A DNA stretch of 64,000 nucleotides from Actinostola sp. cb2023 (Eukaryota; Cnidaria; Anthozoa; Actiniaria; Actinostolidae), in contig JAUJYZ010001425.1 of NCBI GenBank assembly GCA_033675265.1, forward strand, positions 124,001 to 188,000, given 5' to 3'. A program made the position numbers and the translations under genes. Each line of letters begins with the position of its first letter. The stretch's first letter is position 1. Below the pieces are notes generated by a model that had not been told where the DNA came from, ran no database searches, and saw only the letters and a list, made by a program, of their open reading frames with translations. Positions 1 through 9,650 of the stretch are shown here, piece by piece.

Positions 1-2
1 AA

Positions 3-575
3 ACATTTCATGGGGGTCTGAATGATTTGAAATATATCCCAAAGAGTATTAAGCACATTTGTCATCAAAATGGAGAGAAACATAGCCCCTGTTTGGTTGA
101 GCTGTATCAAATGTATATAGGGCTTGTTCAATTCAAAGCCTCTAATTGCTTTTACTTTAGGCCTAGTAAAACAAAGCTTGCATTTGAAAATTCTCCTGTG
201 GGAATTAACACACTAAACGCAATCTTGCCAAATATGTGTAAGGAGGTGGGAATTAAGGTAAAAACGGCTCATTGTTTAAGAGTAACTTGTGCCACAAAGT
301 TATTTAACTCAGGCGTCCAAGAGAAAATGATTCGTGAAAGGACCGGACATAGATCAAACGCATTGCTAACTTACGAAAAGCCTTCTGTTAAGCAAAGTGC
401 TACTGTGTCTAAATTACTAAGACCTACTACTTCCACCAGCACTAAAACCGTCGAATCTACTGAAACTTGTTCATCTTCTAGTAAGGACAAAGAAGTAGAA
501 AGGGAGGGCATTGAGAGTGGAATATTTAACTCGGGATTGTTTGTGAATTGTAAGTTTACTATTAATAAGAACTAA
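3..575 (+). CDS. DUF3504/Crypton-type tyrosine recombinase, C-terminal part (5' end outside window)
   Basis: The reading frame is open from the window edge (THE... HGGLNDLKYIPKS) to a TAA at 573-575, about 190 residues, so the gene starts upstream. It resembles the DUF3504 domain of Crypton-derived proteins (KIAA1958/ZMYM/QRICH1 type), which are tyrosine recombinases that cut and rejoin DNA or are domesticated derivatives. Visible signatures are the HCLRVTCATKLF segment with the catalytic Arg, RERTGHRSN with the His-x-x-Arg pair, and a downstream Tyr in LLTYEKPS, all in the expected order. The tail after that is Ser/Thr-rich and ends in a lysine/asparagine-rich peptide. Catalytic residues look intact, so it could be an active element or an exapted host gene. 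No element ends are visible. The family call is from recognition, not a search. Confidence 0.75.
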   Translation, partial: TFHGGLNDLKYIPKSIKHICHQNGEKHSPCLVELYQMYIGLVQFKASNCFYFRPSKTKLAFENSPVGINTLNAILPNMCKEVGIKVKTAHCLRVTCATKLFNSGVQEKMIRERTGHRSNALLTYEKPSVKQSATVSKLLRPTTSTSTKTVESTETCSSSSKDKEVEREGIESGIFNSGLFVNCKFTINKN

Positions 576-858
576 CTCATTTTAGATGCAATGTAATAAA
601 CATTTGAATGTTATGTCTGTGTTTTGTTTAGTCGGCGGGGATGCCTGGTTAAAAGAGTTCTCAATCCGTGTGTTGAGATATCTCAACCCATGGGTTGAGA
701 ACTCATTAGCATCAGTGAAATACCGGGTATCCAAGGTCTTCCATGTGACCAGAAAGATGGTACCTGATTCGCTAATGATCTCATGAATTATTAATGAGTT
801 TGAGAATGCTACATGGCATGGATGTTTTATAGTTGGTGATATTCTTGACTGTAAGGTT
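576..858. other. Intergenic stretch with a dispersed-repeat fragment
   Basis: No credible gene. The part around 700-815 shares words such as GGGTATCCAAGG and TCATGAATTATTAATGA with 18.66-18.76 kb and, more loosely, 46.2-46.33 kb, so it belongs to a dispersed repeat. A short hairpin, GTTGAGATATCTCAAC, lies at about 674-689. Confidence 0.5.
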
Positions 859-863
859 GTTAT

Positions 864-1076
864 ATAGAGTCGTTTTCGTATGAGTGGGAAGTAGTTACGG
901 TACGGTTCGTGCCGTACCGTGACGGTATCGCGCCATCATCTTGCAGTATCCAAGCATTCTGGTTGGTTGAGCAATGATTTCGCGCGCTGGGATTGGTTAA
1001 ATACAATGTGTTCGATTCCGTACCGTGACCGTAACTCCGTACCTTAGGTTTCCCACTCATACGAAAACGACTCTAT
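864..1076. mobile_element. 213-bp MITE with GTTAT target duplication
   Basis: The terminal inverted repeats start ATAGAGTCGTTTTCGTATGA and the right end is the reverse complement. A 5-bp direct repeat GTTAT flanks the element at 859-863 and 1077-1081. The interior is rich in TACCGTGACGG-like words. A diverged second copy lies at 26661-26837. It is non-autonomous: no ORF inside matches a transposase. Confidence 0.8.
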
Positions 1077-1380
1077 GTTATCATTGACTACTACTACTAC
1101 TAGACAACTAGAACACTTTATTGACAGATATATTGATATTCTTGATCTACATGCGCTTTATTCTTTTTGTGTGTGTACCCAGAAAAGAAAACTGATCATG
1201 ACGTTACTAGACCCAATAATCCCAAAACAAAATGACACTAATAATATCCAAACCCACATTAGATTCACTATTTAAACTCCTAGCTTCTTCAAAATGCAGT
1301 TGTCTACCCCTGCTCTTTCGTCCTCAACAGGAACTCCCCTTCCTGTCCCTTCCCACCTTCATAAACAGACGATTGCGATC

Positions 1381-2349
1381 CTACGAGCGAGTAATTCTGA
1401 GTCTATTGAGTAGTTTCCTTAAAGCCTTTCGAGTTTCCACAGTTGTCAATCCGTAAACATTAAGATCAAACGTCGAGTGGCTACTGAAGATTGTTCTGCT
1501 GGCTTGCCAGGCATATTGCCACTTTACTTGATCCAAATTGGAATTTAACTTGCCCATTACAAGCACTAGTGTTGGTAGATAACAAAGAATCACCAGTGAC
1601 AACATCAGAATAATGGTTTTCGCGCGCTTTTTTTCCCGCGCTTTTCTGATCTCTTCCTCGTTTGGAGCCATTTGCTGCTCTTGATTTATTATCCTCTCGT
1701 GGCGTCGAATCTCCTTGAAGATGATTGAATTTGTAACTACAATAATAACAATATTCAAAAATGTTTGAAGAATGTATATATAATAGAATATTCTCCATAA
1801 GCCACTTACGAACTTGAAAACACCAGAAATTCCGATCCAAAATACCCACAAGGAACCAAGCGCTATGGCAACCCGGCGGTTGGTGATGATCTGCTGCCAA
1901 CGCAGTGCATAAAAGATACATATGTATCTCTCAATGCTGATAGCTGTAAATGAAGTCATTGTCAAGGCCATTCCAGTGCCCGAAATTTGAACATACACAT
2001 CTTTGTAGAAGCACAATTCAGCTGAACTGCAGGCAATCAATCTTGGGTAATACAGACAACAAGCAATTAAACTACTAAAACCAAACGTTATGTTGACCAG
2101 GGCTATATTTATGACGAAGTAGTTCGAAGTGTGTCGTAGTTCTTCGAAAAGATAGACCATCAATAAAAACACACCATTAACAACTGGGGTAATGATCGTC
2201 AGGATGACGGTGAGTATGAACTGTACTGTAGTGGCTTCTTCAAAATTGCCGACTGGCTTGTATCTTTGACAGAATTTATAGCTTATACACGACATTGAAC
2301 TTTTGGAGTCGGTGAAATTACTTATTGAGGCGTTGTGAGAATATGCCAT
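1381..2349 (-). CDS. Rhodopsin-like (class A) GPCR 1, intronless, melanocortin/adenosine-like
   Basis: A 322-residue single-exon receptor with seven hydrophobic segments (roughly residues 42-66, 78-100, 114-139, 158-176, 190-212, 243-266, 283-301) and N-glycosylation sites near the N-terminus (NAS, NFT). It has ERY at 140-142 followed by ICIFYALRWQQII, reminiscent of melanocortin receptors, a TM4 Trp, and CYLP at 256-259 in place of CWxP. ECL2 is very short and lacks a cysteine, as in melanocortin-type receptors. Unusual: TM2 has Asn86 where most class A receptors have Asp2.50, and TM7 reads FDLNVY (D295, Y299) instead of NPxxY. It should signal through G proteins at the plasma membrane; the ligand is unknown. 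The ATG was chosen as the first in-frame Met before the N-glycosylated tail. A long pyrimidine tract begins about 40 bp upstream. Confidence 0.88.
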   Translation of the reverse strand: MAYSHNASISNFTDSKSSMSCISYKFCQRYKPVGNFEEATTVQFILTVILTIITPVVNGVFLLMVYLFEELRHTSNYFVINIALVNITFGFSSLIACCLYYPRLIACSSAELCFYKDVYVQISGTGMALTMTSFTAISIERYICIFYALRWQQIITNRRVAIALGSLWVFWIGISGVFKFVSGLWRIFYYIYILQTFLNIVIIVVTNSIIFKEIRRHERIINQEQQMAPNEEEIRKAREKKRAKTIILMLSLVILCYLPTLVLVMGKLNSNLDQVKWQYAWQASRTIFSSHSTFDLNVYGLTTVETRKALRKLLNRLRITRS

Positions 2350-2389
2350 TTTTGGTAGTGGTGTGCAGTTGTTGTTGTATTTGCTCTCC

Positions 2390-3082
2390 TTCTCCTTTTC
2401 TTTTTCCTTCTTCTTCTTCTTCTTCTTCTTCTTTTATTTATTTTTCTTTTCCTTCTTCTCCTTCTTCTCCTTCTTCTCCTTCTTCTCATTCTACTCCTTC
2501 TTCTCTCTTCTTCTCCTTCTTCTCTTCTCTTTCTTCTCCTTCTTCTCCTTCTTCTCCTTCTTCTCTTCTTCTCCTTCTTCTCCTTCTTCTCCTTCTTCTC
2601 CTTCTTCTCCTTCTTCTCCTTCTTCTCCTTCTTCTCCTTCTTCTCCTTCTTCTCCTTCTTCTCCTTCTTCTCTTTCTTCTCCTTCACTTCTTCTTCTTCT
2701 TCTTCTTCTTCTCCTTCTTCTGCTTCTTCTCCTTCCTCTTCTTTTTTTCTTTTTCTTCTTCTTCTTCTTCTTCTGCTTATTCTTCTTCTTCTTCTTCTAT
2801 TATTCGTTTTCTTCTTCTTCTTCCTCTTCTTCTTTGATTATTGTTTCGTCTTCTTTCTTCTTTTTCTTCTTCCCGTTCTTTTTCTTTTCCTGTTGATGTT
2901 TCTTCTTCTCTTTCTTCTTCTTCTTATTCCTCCACTTCGTCTTGTATAGGCGTCTTCTCCTCGTTGTTACTGTTCTTGTTGTTGTTGTTCTTCTTCTCCT
3001 TCTTCTTTTCTTTCCTTGTATATTCTTCTCCTCTTTGTTGCTGTTGTTGTTGTTCTTCTTCTTCTTCTTCTCCTTCCGATTT
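2390..3082. repeat. CTT/CTC-rich imperfect microsatellite upstream of GPCR 1
   Basis: About 690 bp of pyrimidines in CTT, CTC and TTCTCC patterns. On the coding strand of the receptor this is a polypurine run ending roughly 40 bp before its ATG. Long open frames here encode only Ser/Leu/Phe/Pro or Lys/Glu/Arg runs and are not genes. Confidence 0.95.
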
Positions 3083-3598
3083 TGCTCTATATTCCCTCTT
3101 TCCGCTGTCTACGGTTATGTTTCAAAAGCAAAACACAATTTTAATCATCATTGATCCGATTGTTTCTTTTAAACAATGTTGTATTGAATCAAAAATCACA
3201 TATCACCTTTTGGCAGTCTCTTGCAGTCGTACCTATTTTGTACGTTTCCAAAATGTATTAGTCGATGGCCTTCTGATCAGTTTTCTAAACCTGTCCAATA
3301 TCTGTAGCCAAAGCGTTCTTCAAACTAATGAACGCGGTCGAACTATTACATCCCATGTATGTTATTTATAACGTTATCGAATGCCAATCAAGTTCTTCGG
3401 AATGAATAGCTCTTACTTGAATGGCAGCGAACACCACTTATCTACTTATCTACCTCACTACTCAATGCCGTTTTACGTAAATGGGTCGTTAGTTGTATGA
3501 AGTATAACACGTCTCGATAGAGAACACCACTTATCTACCTAAATTGGGTTGGATCGTTAGCTGATTGATGTGCCTTTAAAAGGAACTTATTTGCACTG

Positions 3599-3602
<4 letters not shown>
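3083..3602. other. Non-coding block upstream of GPCR 1
   Basis: No gene seen. It is conserved in copy B (about 9651-10240), including a repeated GAACACCACTTATCTAC motif and TTACGTAAATGGGTCGTTAG. It may hold the receptor promoter, but nothing diagnostic is visible. Confidence 0.4.

Positions 3603-3648
<46 letters not shown>
3603..3648. repeat. (AT)n microsatellite
   Basis: An uninterrupted AT dinucleotide run of 46 bp inside duplication copy A, absent from copy B. Confidence 0.95.
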
Positions 3649-3649
<1 letters not shown>

Positions 3650-3900
3650 CAAGTAAGGCGGCCACACTTCCTTTTTGCTCAAGGACGTTCAAGGGCATTG
3701 CTGGCGCGCACCTTCTCTGCACATGCTAGTGCACGATTTTGGACAACGGTTAAAAGTCATAACGACAAAAAGTAATTTTAATAACGTTACGATTGTATTG
3801 CCTATACCTACCTAAAATCCTAATAGCTTGGTTATACATGTTTAATTACAAGAAACCGTTTACACATTTTAAAATTGATCTGGTTTTAGAAATTGAGGAA

Positions 3901-4213
3901 AAGTTGAAGTGCTGATAAATTACCCATCAAAGTGCTTGTGAGCGTTAACCATAGAAAGGAAAGGAGAAGGAGAACAAAATATCTGATGCGATTCGAACCC
4001 ACGACCTTCAGAATTGATCGCCGAGTTACAAAAAGGATATAATGGGAGCATTCCATGGGTAATTAAGGTGGAAATTCGTAATTGATAACTTATGCACAAA
4101 TAAAATGGGAAAGATGGCCGCGTAAATTGTGTTCTCTTTTTACTTAACTTTCTAGGGCCGTTAACGCGCAGATGGATTTCTATGGCTAATATATAGCACT
4201 TCAACTTTCCTTT
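3901..4213 (-). repeat. Foldback repeat with tRNA-like B box (copy A)
   Basis: Both ends carry AAGTTGAAGTGCT in inverted orientation, with GCGTTAAC further in. On the minus strand near 3990-4005 there is GTGGGTTCGAATCGC, matching the RNA polymerase III B-box/T-loop pattern, preceded by a plausible anticodon-arm remnant. It may be a tRNA-derived SINE-like unit. The other copy is at 10502-10812. Confidence 0.5.
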
Positions 4214-4474
4214 CAATTATTTTCTGCTACGAGGCTACCTTTCAACGTTGGATACTGAAGCACTTAAAAAAAACATTTCACCTGATATATCCATTATCTG
4301 CTAACGCTCGCAATATAAAATGTTGACCAGGATTTTAAACTTTGCTGCACAATATATCTCAGACACGAAATCTGTAATCCCCGTACAAGTGACACGTACG
4401 TTTCACAATAACAAAGTAAAAAAACATCCAAAAACAAGTTCTATTCCTAATATTAAATTTTCCTTCACATTATT

Positions 4475-4620
4475 TAATAGGTGATATCGAAGTTACACTC
4501 CAATGACTTTGTACAAAGGTTTCAAGTCGAGGCTATCGGGTCAAGTTTTTCTGACCCGATAGCCTCGACTTGAAACCGTTATTCAGAGTCATTGGAGTGT
4601 AACTTCAATATCAGCTATTA
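4475..4620. repeat. 146-bp foldback (hairpin) element
   Basis: The arms TAATAG...GATATCGAAGTTACACTCC and their near-exact reverse complement meet at a short T-rich loop around 4545. This is a typical foldback MITE; no target duplication is obvious. Confidence 0.75.
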
Positions 4621-4683
4621 CATAGCTCCATCACTGTACAGCACTGTTCGATAAAAGAGAAAATAATTATCCATTTATATATA

Positions 4684-4953
4684 CAGCCCTTTGCAAAAAT
4701 TATGTAAATCAAGTATATCAGTATATCCATATATCGGGTGCATTATGGGTAATTGAAAAAGTCCCCTAAATGATGTTTCACGCAAGCAACATTGGTGAAA
4801 CTCTAGAATGTTATGTGTTTTAGTCTCTAGTTTGTTGTTTGTAAGTTTCTGCTGCATATTTTGTGGAAAAACTCTAAAATAGTATTACCCATAATGCAAC
4901 CGATATATGGATATACTGATATATTTGATTTACATAATTTTTGCAAAAGGCTG
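4684..4953. mobile_element. TA-flanked MITE, Tc1/mariner-like (copy 1)
   Basis: The inverted ends CAGCCCTTTGCAAAAATTAT are flanked by TA on both sides. Internally, ATATCGG(G)TGCATTATGGGTAAT-like blocks are mirrored. A related copy with the same architecture is at 63226-63502. It carries no transposase. Confidence 0.8.
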
Positions 4954-5032
4954 TATATATAATATATAAATCGAGTGATATTTGTCAAAACCGATAAAAT
5001 AGTGCTCAATGCATTATAATGCAGATCAGAAA

Positions 5033-5369
5033 TAGTAGTTTCTAGGTAAATTAAAGACAAAACATTTGAGTATTACTCCATTTACTGCTACTCGAGTTTC
5101 ACACTTACGCGATCTTCAGGCAGTGAAACATATATGCTAGTGTTCGATGTATATAAGAGGCAGTTTGACCCAATGGGTCAGCTAATGTTCCCGTTATGAC
5201 TGTCATAACGGGAACATTAGCTGACCCATTGGGTCAAACTGCCTCTTATATACATCGAACACTAGCATATATGTTTCACTGCCTGAAGATCGTGTAAGTG
5301 TGAAACTCGAGTAGCAGTAAATGGAGTAATACTCAAATGTTTTGTCTTTAATTTACCTAGAAACTACTA
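5033..5369. repeat. 337-bp near-perfect palindrome
   Basis: Two 168-bp arms are mirror images around a single central base at 5201; I find one mismatch (ACGCGATC versus ACACGATC). Each arm contains a CTGAAGA...GAAAC hammerhead-like core, in opposite orientations, near 5095-5122 and 5281-5305. Confidence 0.9.
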
Positions 5370-5382
5370 TATATAATATATA

Positions 5383-5540
5383 ATTCAGGCGAAGTTCACC
5401 GGTGAAACCGCCAAGATAGTGCTCTACAATGAAGGAGCGAATTTAACCAATATGTATTCTACTCAGTTTTTGAGTACATGCATAGAGTACTCAAAACTGA
5501 GTAGTATACATATTGGTATAATATATATAAGTAGAATAAT
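5383..5540. repeat. Foldback family unit (GTGAAGTTCACC type), copy 1
   Basis: It starts with GGCGAAGTTCACCGGTGAAA and GAAGGAGCGAATTTAACC, then a hairpin at 5446-5516 built on ACCAATATGTATTCTACTCA. Related units lie at 5820-5958 (inverted) and 34410-34615. Confidence 0.6.
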
Positions 5541-5617
5541 AGTGGAGATCCAAGACAATCAACTTGTAACTGTAAAACTGTATATATTAGGTCACCAAGT
5601 GTTGTAAATACAATTAT

Positions 5618-5661
5618 ATTACTGAAGAAGGCCAAACAGGCCGAAACGTTTAATAAAGTTA
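5618..5661 (+). ncRNA. Hammerhead-like motif
   Basis: CTGAAGAAGGCC, a short loop, then GGCCGAAACG: the CUGANGA and GAAA boxes bracket a GGCC/GGCC stem, as in hammerhead motifs described in Penelope-like elements. The A next to stem II is unpaired and stem III is minimal, so activity is uncertain. Confidence 0.4.
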
Positions 5662-5819
5662 TTGGACCAGCCATTTATCCTCAACTAGTTATCCTTTATG
5701 GCATCTGCGTCTGGTATCTAAAGATCCTACTCGCTAGTGGCAAGATTTTGGCGTTCCAATCACTACTCGTATTCTGCCTATATATATATTATATATATTA
5801 AGAGATTAACTGAAGAGTG

Positions 5820-5958
5820 GACCGACTTCATGTCGGTCTACGAAACAAATTGTATTAAACTCTATGTACTCAAAAACTGAGTAGTATACACATTGGTTAA
5901 ATTCGCTCCTTCATTGTAGAGCACTATCTTGGTTTCACCGGTGAACTTCACCTGAATT
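5820..5958. repeat. Foldback family unit (GTGAAGTTCACC type), copy 2, inverted half
   Basis: It carries GACCGACTTCATGTCGGTC, then AAACAAATTGTATTAAACTC and the reverse complement of the 5' part of copy 1, ending GGTGAACTTCACCTGAAT. Confidence 0.55.
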
Positions 5959-6039
5959 ATATTATATATATATATATATATATAAATAAGTAGAATAATA
6001 GTGGAGATCCAAGACAATCAACTTGTAGCTGTAAAACTG

Positions 6040-6079
6040 TTTACTTGAACGTTTCGGCCATTCGGCCTTCATCAGCAAA
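6040..6079 (-). ncRNA. Hammerhead-like motif, minus strand
   Basis: On the minus strand: CTGATGAAGGCC, loop, GGCCGAAACG. It has the same boxes and stem as the motif at 5618-5661 and is probably the end of a Penelope-like or related retroelement remnant. Confidence 0.4.
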
Positions 6080-7040
6080 CTGAAATGGCTCGTGCACAAC
6101 AAAAAACCTAAAGCACTAGAAAATGACGAATAAAACAAACCCAATGCTGCGCGTGCACTCTAAAGTACCGCGCGCATTAACGGAAATCTAACCTATTAAA
6201 TTTACAAATAGTGCGTGCACAATAATGCCTCGCTCAAAACCACCTAACTAAATCATGAAATCGTGATTTAGAAAATTCGAAGTGTGCAAACCATTTCAGT
6301 TTAAATCTAAAGAATACAAGTTACAAACTTATAACCATGCATCATGAAAATACCTACGTATGTACCCAAATTAAAAAACGAATTATATTATTGTCTAAAA
6401 TCTAATGCTAAGTATTATATGCTATTCTTCTGCTAGAGTTAAGCTCTAGTCTTTTATTAAGCCCAAATGGCTGACGGATACGTGAATAATTGTGTGCACT
6501 AGTATGCTTCCCTATTCAATAAAATGTCTTCTATGTTATCTAAACTATTAATTTTTTCGATAGATAAAAACCTAAAGTCTGATATATATACATGTATATA
6601 TAATGAGAGAAAAGAGGAAAAACTATTAAGGATGTAATAGGGAATATTCACATGAAGGGGTGGCTGTTAGTGGGAACAGTTACAGTTTATTGAGTACCGC
6701 AATTCGAGCACATATATGCGATCTTCCAGATGCTCAACTGAGAGGACAGACGCGAACGAAACAAATTACGTAATTTCAACTTAATAGAAGAAAGAGTGGA
6801 AATAAGAGAGTTAGGTGTTAGCTGATATGAAGTAGTAGAGAGCTGTTTTATATACGAACTGAGTTCCATGAAAAGTTTGGTAGCATCGACCCAAAAAGGG
6901 TTTCTAGTTATATTTATAATTAATTAGTTTATAATTAATTAGTTTATAATTAATTAGTTCGCTACATTTAGCCTGACTTTCAAATTAATCTATATTTTAC
7001 TCAGTTTTGATGTAACAAAGTCAAAATGGAAAACATTCTA
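6080..7040. other. Gene-free stretch
   Basis: No gene recognised. At 6903-6962 there are about three tandem copies of a 16-bp AT-rich unit (TTTATAATTAATTAG). The rest looks like unstructured AT-rich sequence. Confidence 0.5.
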
Positions 7041-7044
7041 ATGG

Positions 7045-7725
7045 GTTGGCTGACTGTTTTCAGGATTATGAAGTCTATTGGGTAGTTTCTTAAAGGCCTT
7101 TCGAGTTTCCTCACTTCTCAGTCCGTAAACAACGATACTGAAGTGGTGTATGGTAAGGAAGAATATTCTGCAGAATAAGAAGTCATATTGCAACTGTACT
7201 TTGTCCACATTGGGCATTCTGAGGCCGAGAAGAAGGATCATTAATGAAAGATAACATACAATCACCAGTGACATCATCAGGAACGGATTCGCGCGCTTTT
7301 TTCTCCCGCGCTTTTCTTATTTCATCCGCGTTTGGCGCCAATTGCTGTACTTGAACGATCCTCTTCTCCTGTCGTCGAATTTCTCTGAAGATAATTAAAT
7401 TCGTAATGAGAGTAGCAGCAATAACAACGGCATTGCCTGGATAACGTAAATACCTAAGAACATCTTCCACTTGCCAATAGCATGGAGAAAACTAGTAAGT
7501 CCGACCCAAAATACCAACAAGGAGCTACCTACTATGGTAATCCACTGTTTAGTGATTAATTAATTAACAAATTTAGTGATTATCTGTTGTCAACGGAGTG
7601 CATAAAAGCTACATATGTGTATCTCTCAATGCTGTTAGCCATGAAAGTGGACATTGCCAATTCATTCCGGTACCAGTACTTCGCTTGAAAACATATCTAT
7701 AGAAACACACTCTGGCAGTCAATCT
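7045..7725 (-). pseudogene. Decayed GPCR paralogue
   Basis: Two minus-strand frames match the receptor family. One covers TM5 to the cytoplasmic loop (NLIIFREIRRQEKRI, DEIRKAREKKARE) and the other covers TM6 to the C-terminus (VVYGLRSEETRKAFKKL). A frameshift near 7285-7300 separates them. Sequence at about 7500-7720 still resembles TM3-TM4, but it is broken by stops and by an inserted AT-rich repeat, and the N-terminal third is missing beside an (AAC)n tract. The TM7 acidic residue kept in the intact copies is replaced by Ser (FSIVVY). Confidence 0.85.
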
Positions 7726-7730
7726 TATTC

Positions 7731-7732
<2 letters not shown>

Positions 7733-7765
<33 letters not shown>

Positions 7766-7766
7766 C
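7733..7766. repeat. (CAA)n microsatellite
   Basis: About 11 CAA/AAC units at the boundary between the GPCR pseudogene and duplication copy B. Confidence 0.9.
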
Positions 7767-8171
7767 TGAACAACAACACTTTATTGATAGATATATTGAT
7801 ATTATTGATCTACTTCAAATCAAATCAAATCAAAAGACTTTATTTTATGAGGGTGACACTAAACAGTCTCAGACTGATAAACTTGTGGCCCTCTAACCTA
7901 AACTAAATAAATCTATAAATCTATAAATATAATTATAAAAGTTGAACATCAATCTTGTGCTTTATTCTTCTTGTGTGTGTCCCCCGAAAAGAAAACTGAC
8001 ACTAGCTCCAATAATCCCAAACGAATGGCACTAATAATCCAAAACCATCTTCAATTCACTTTGGTGAAAGCACTATTCAAACTCCTTCTGTGAAATGCAG
8101 TTTTCTACCCCTGCTCTTTCGTCCTCAACACGAACTCCCCTTCCCGCCCCCTGAAGCAGACTATTGTTACC

Positions 8172-9134
8172 CTACGAGTGAGTATTTATGAGTCTATTGA
8201 GTAGCTTCCTAAAAGCCTTTCGAATTTCTTCAGTTCTCATTCCATACACAATAATATCAAACGTTGCATGGCTAAGGTAGATTATTCTGCAGGCTTGCCA
8301 GGCATATTGCAACTTTACTTGATCCAAACTGGGAAATCTCATGCCCAATACAAGCACTAGTGTTGGTAGATAACAGAGAATCACGAGTGACATCATCTGA
8401 ATAATCGTCTTGGCGCGCTTTTTTCCCCGCGCTTTTCTCATATCTTCCGCGTTTGGAACCATTTGTTGCTCGTGATTTATTCTCTTCTCGTGGCGTCGAA
8501 TCTCCTTGAAGATGATTAAATTTGTAACTACAATAATAACAATATTCAAAAATGTTTGAAGAATGTACATATAATTGAAAATTATCCATAAGCCCGCGAC
8601 GGCACGGAGTACACCAGAAATTCCAGTCCAAAATACCCACAAGGAGCCAAGTACTATGGCAACCCGGCGGTTGGTAATGATCTGCTGCCAACGGAGTGCA
8701 TAAAAGATACATATGTATCTCTCAATACTAATAACTGAAAATGAAGTCATTGTCAAGGCCATTCCAGTACCCGAAAAATAAATATACACATCTTTGTAGA
8801 AACACAGATCGACTGTGCAGGCATTCTCTCTTGCGTAATACAGACAAAAAGAAATTAAACTACCAAGACCAAACGTTATGTTGACCAGGGCTATATTTAG
8901 GACGAAGTAGTTCGAAGTATGTCGTAGTTCTTCGAAAAGATAGACCATCACCATAAACACACCGTTAATAACTGGGGTGATGATCGTCAGGAGGATGATG
9001 AGTATCAATTGTACTGTAATGGCTTCTACAAAATAGCCTAACTTGTATCTTTGACAGACTTTATGCGCTAGACACGACATTGAACTGTTGGAGTCGGTGA
9101 AATTGTTGATGGAGACGTTGTGAGAATTCGTCAT
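8172..9134 (-). CDS. Rhodopsin-like (class A) GPCR 2, intronless, melanocortin/adenosine-like
   Basis: A 320-residue paralogue of GPCR 1. Predicted TM segments are roughly residues 40-64, 77-99, 112-137, 157-173, 189-210, 241-264 and 281-299. N-terminal glycosylation sites are NVS, NFT and NSS. Key motifs: Asn85 in TM2 (usually Asp2.50), ERY at 138-140, TM4 Trp166, CYLP at 254-257, and TM7 FDIIVYG with Asp293 and Tyr297. The third loop carries a conserved basic segment (EIRRHEKR, RKARGKKRAKT). ECL2 is short with no cysteine. The frame is intact and paralogue differences are mostly conservative, so it is probably functional. The ligand is unknown. A pyrimidine tract begins about 30 bp upstream of the ATG. 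Confidence 0.9.
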   Translation of the reverse strand: MTNSHNVSINNFTDSNSSMSCLAHKVCQRYKLGYFVEAITVQLILIILLTIITPVINGVFMVMVYLFEELRHTSNYFVLNIALVNITFGLGSLISFCLYYARENACTVDLCFYKDVYIYFSGTGMALTMTSFSVISIERYICIFYALRWQQIITNRRVAIVLGSLWVFWTGISGVLRAVAGLWIIFNYMYILQTFLNIVIIVVTNLIIFKEIRRHEKRINHEQQMVPNAEDMRKARGKKRAKTIIQMMSLVILCYLPTLVLVLGMRFPSLDQVKLQYAWQACRIIYLSHATFDIIVYGMRTEEIRKAFRKLLNRLINTHS

Positions 9135-9159
9135 TGTTGATAGTGGTGTCCAGTAGTTG

Positions 9160-9650
9160 TTGTATCTCCTTCTCCTTCTCCTTCTCCTTCTCCTTCTCCT
9201 TTTTTCTCTTCTCTTACTTCTTTGCCTTCTTCTTCTCCTTTTTTCTCTTCTCTTTCTTCTTTGCCTTCTTCTTCTTCCCCTTCTTCTTTAATTATTTTTC
9301 TTCTTCTTGCTGCTTCTACTTCTCTTTCTTCTTCTCCTTCTTTCTCTTTTGTCCTTTTTTCTTCTTCTGTTTCTTATTCTTCTACTCCTTCTTTCTTCTT
9401 ATTTTTCCCCCCCAGCTCCTTCTTCTTCTTCTTACTCCTCTTCTTCCTCTTCTGCTCGATGTTTCTGTTCTTATTGTTGTTGTTCTTGTTTTTCTTGTTA
9501 TTTTTGTTCTTCTTCGTCTTCTCCTTCTTTTTCCTCTTCTCCTTCTCCTTTTCGTTCTTCTTCCTCCTCTTCCTCTTGTATAATCTTATCTTCTCTGTTC
9601 CTGCTGTTGTTGTTGTTGTTGTTGATCTTCTTCTTCTTCTTCTTCTGATT
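9160..9650. repeat. CTT/CTC-rich imperfect microsatellite upstream of GPCR 2
   Basis: The counterpart of 2390-3082, with CTCCTT, TTCTTC and TTGTTG units. ORFs here are low-complexity artefacts. Confidence 0.95.

Larger units (their letters stand above)
1109..4439. repeat. Segmental duplication, copy A (contains GPCR 1)
   Basis: This block is repeated in the same order and orientation at about 7777-11096: a short AT-rich lead-in, an intronless GPCR, its upstream pyrimidine tract, a non-coding block, a foldback with a tRNA-like box, and a shared tail ending near CAAAAACAAG. The two copies differ by substitutions and by small indels, for example the AT microsatellite at 3603-3648, which is only in copy A. 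A tail fragment recurs at about 16706-16890. Confidence 0.85.

Noticed and set aside
1481..1921. 146-residue minus-strand frame inside GPCR 1, and the matching one at 8272-8712 and 24500-24856
   Set aside because: Alternate-frame shadows of the receptor genes, parallel in each paralogue only because the underlying genes are related.
2322..3371. Long Ser/Leu/Phe or Lys/Glu/Arg open frames
   Set aside because: They are translations of the CTT/CTC microsatellite in several frames on both strands; the same applies to 9134-9860 and 25124-25516.
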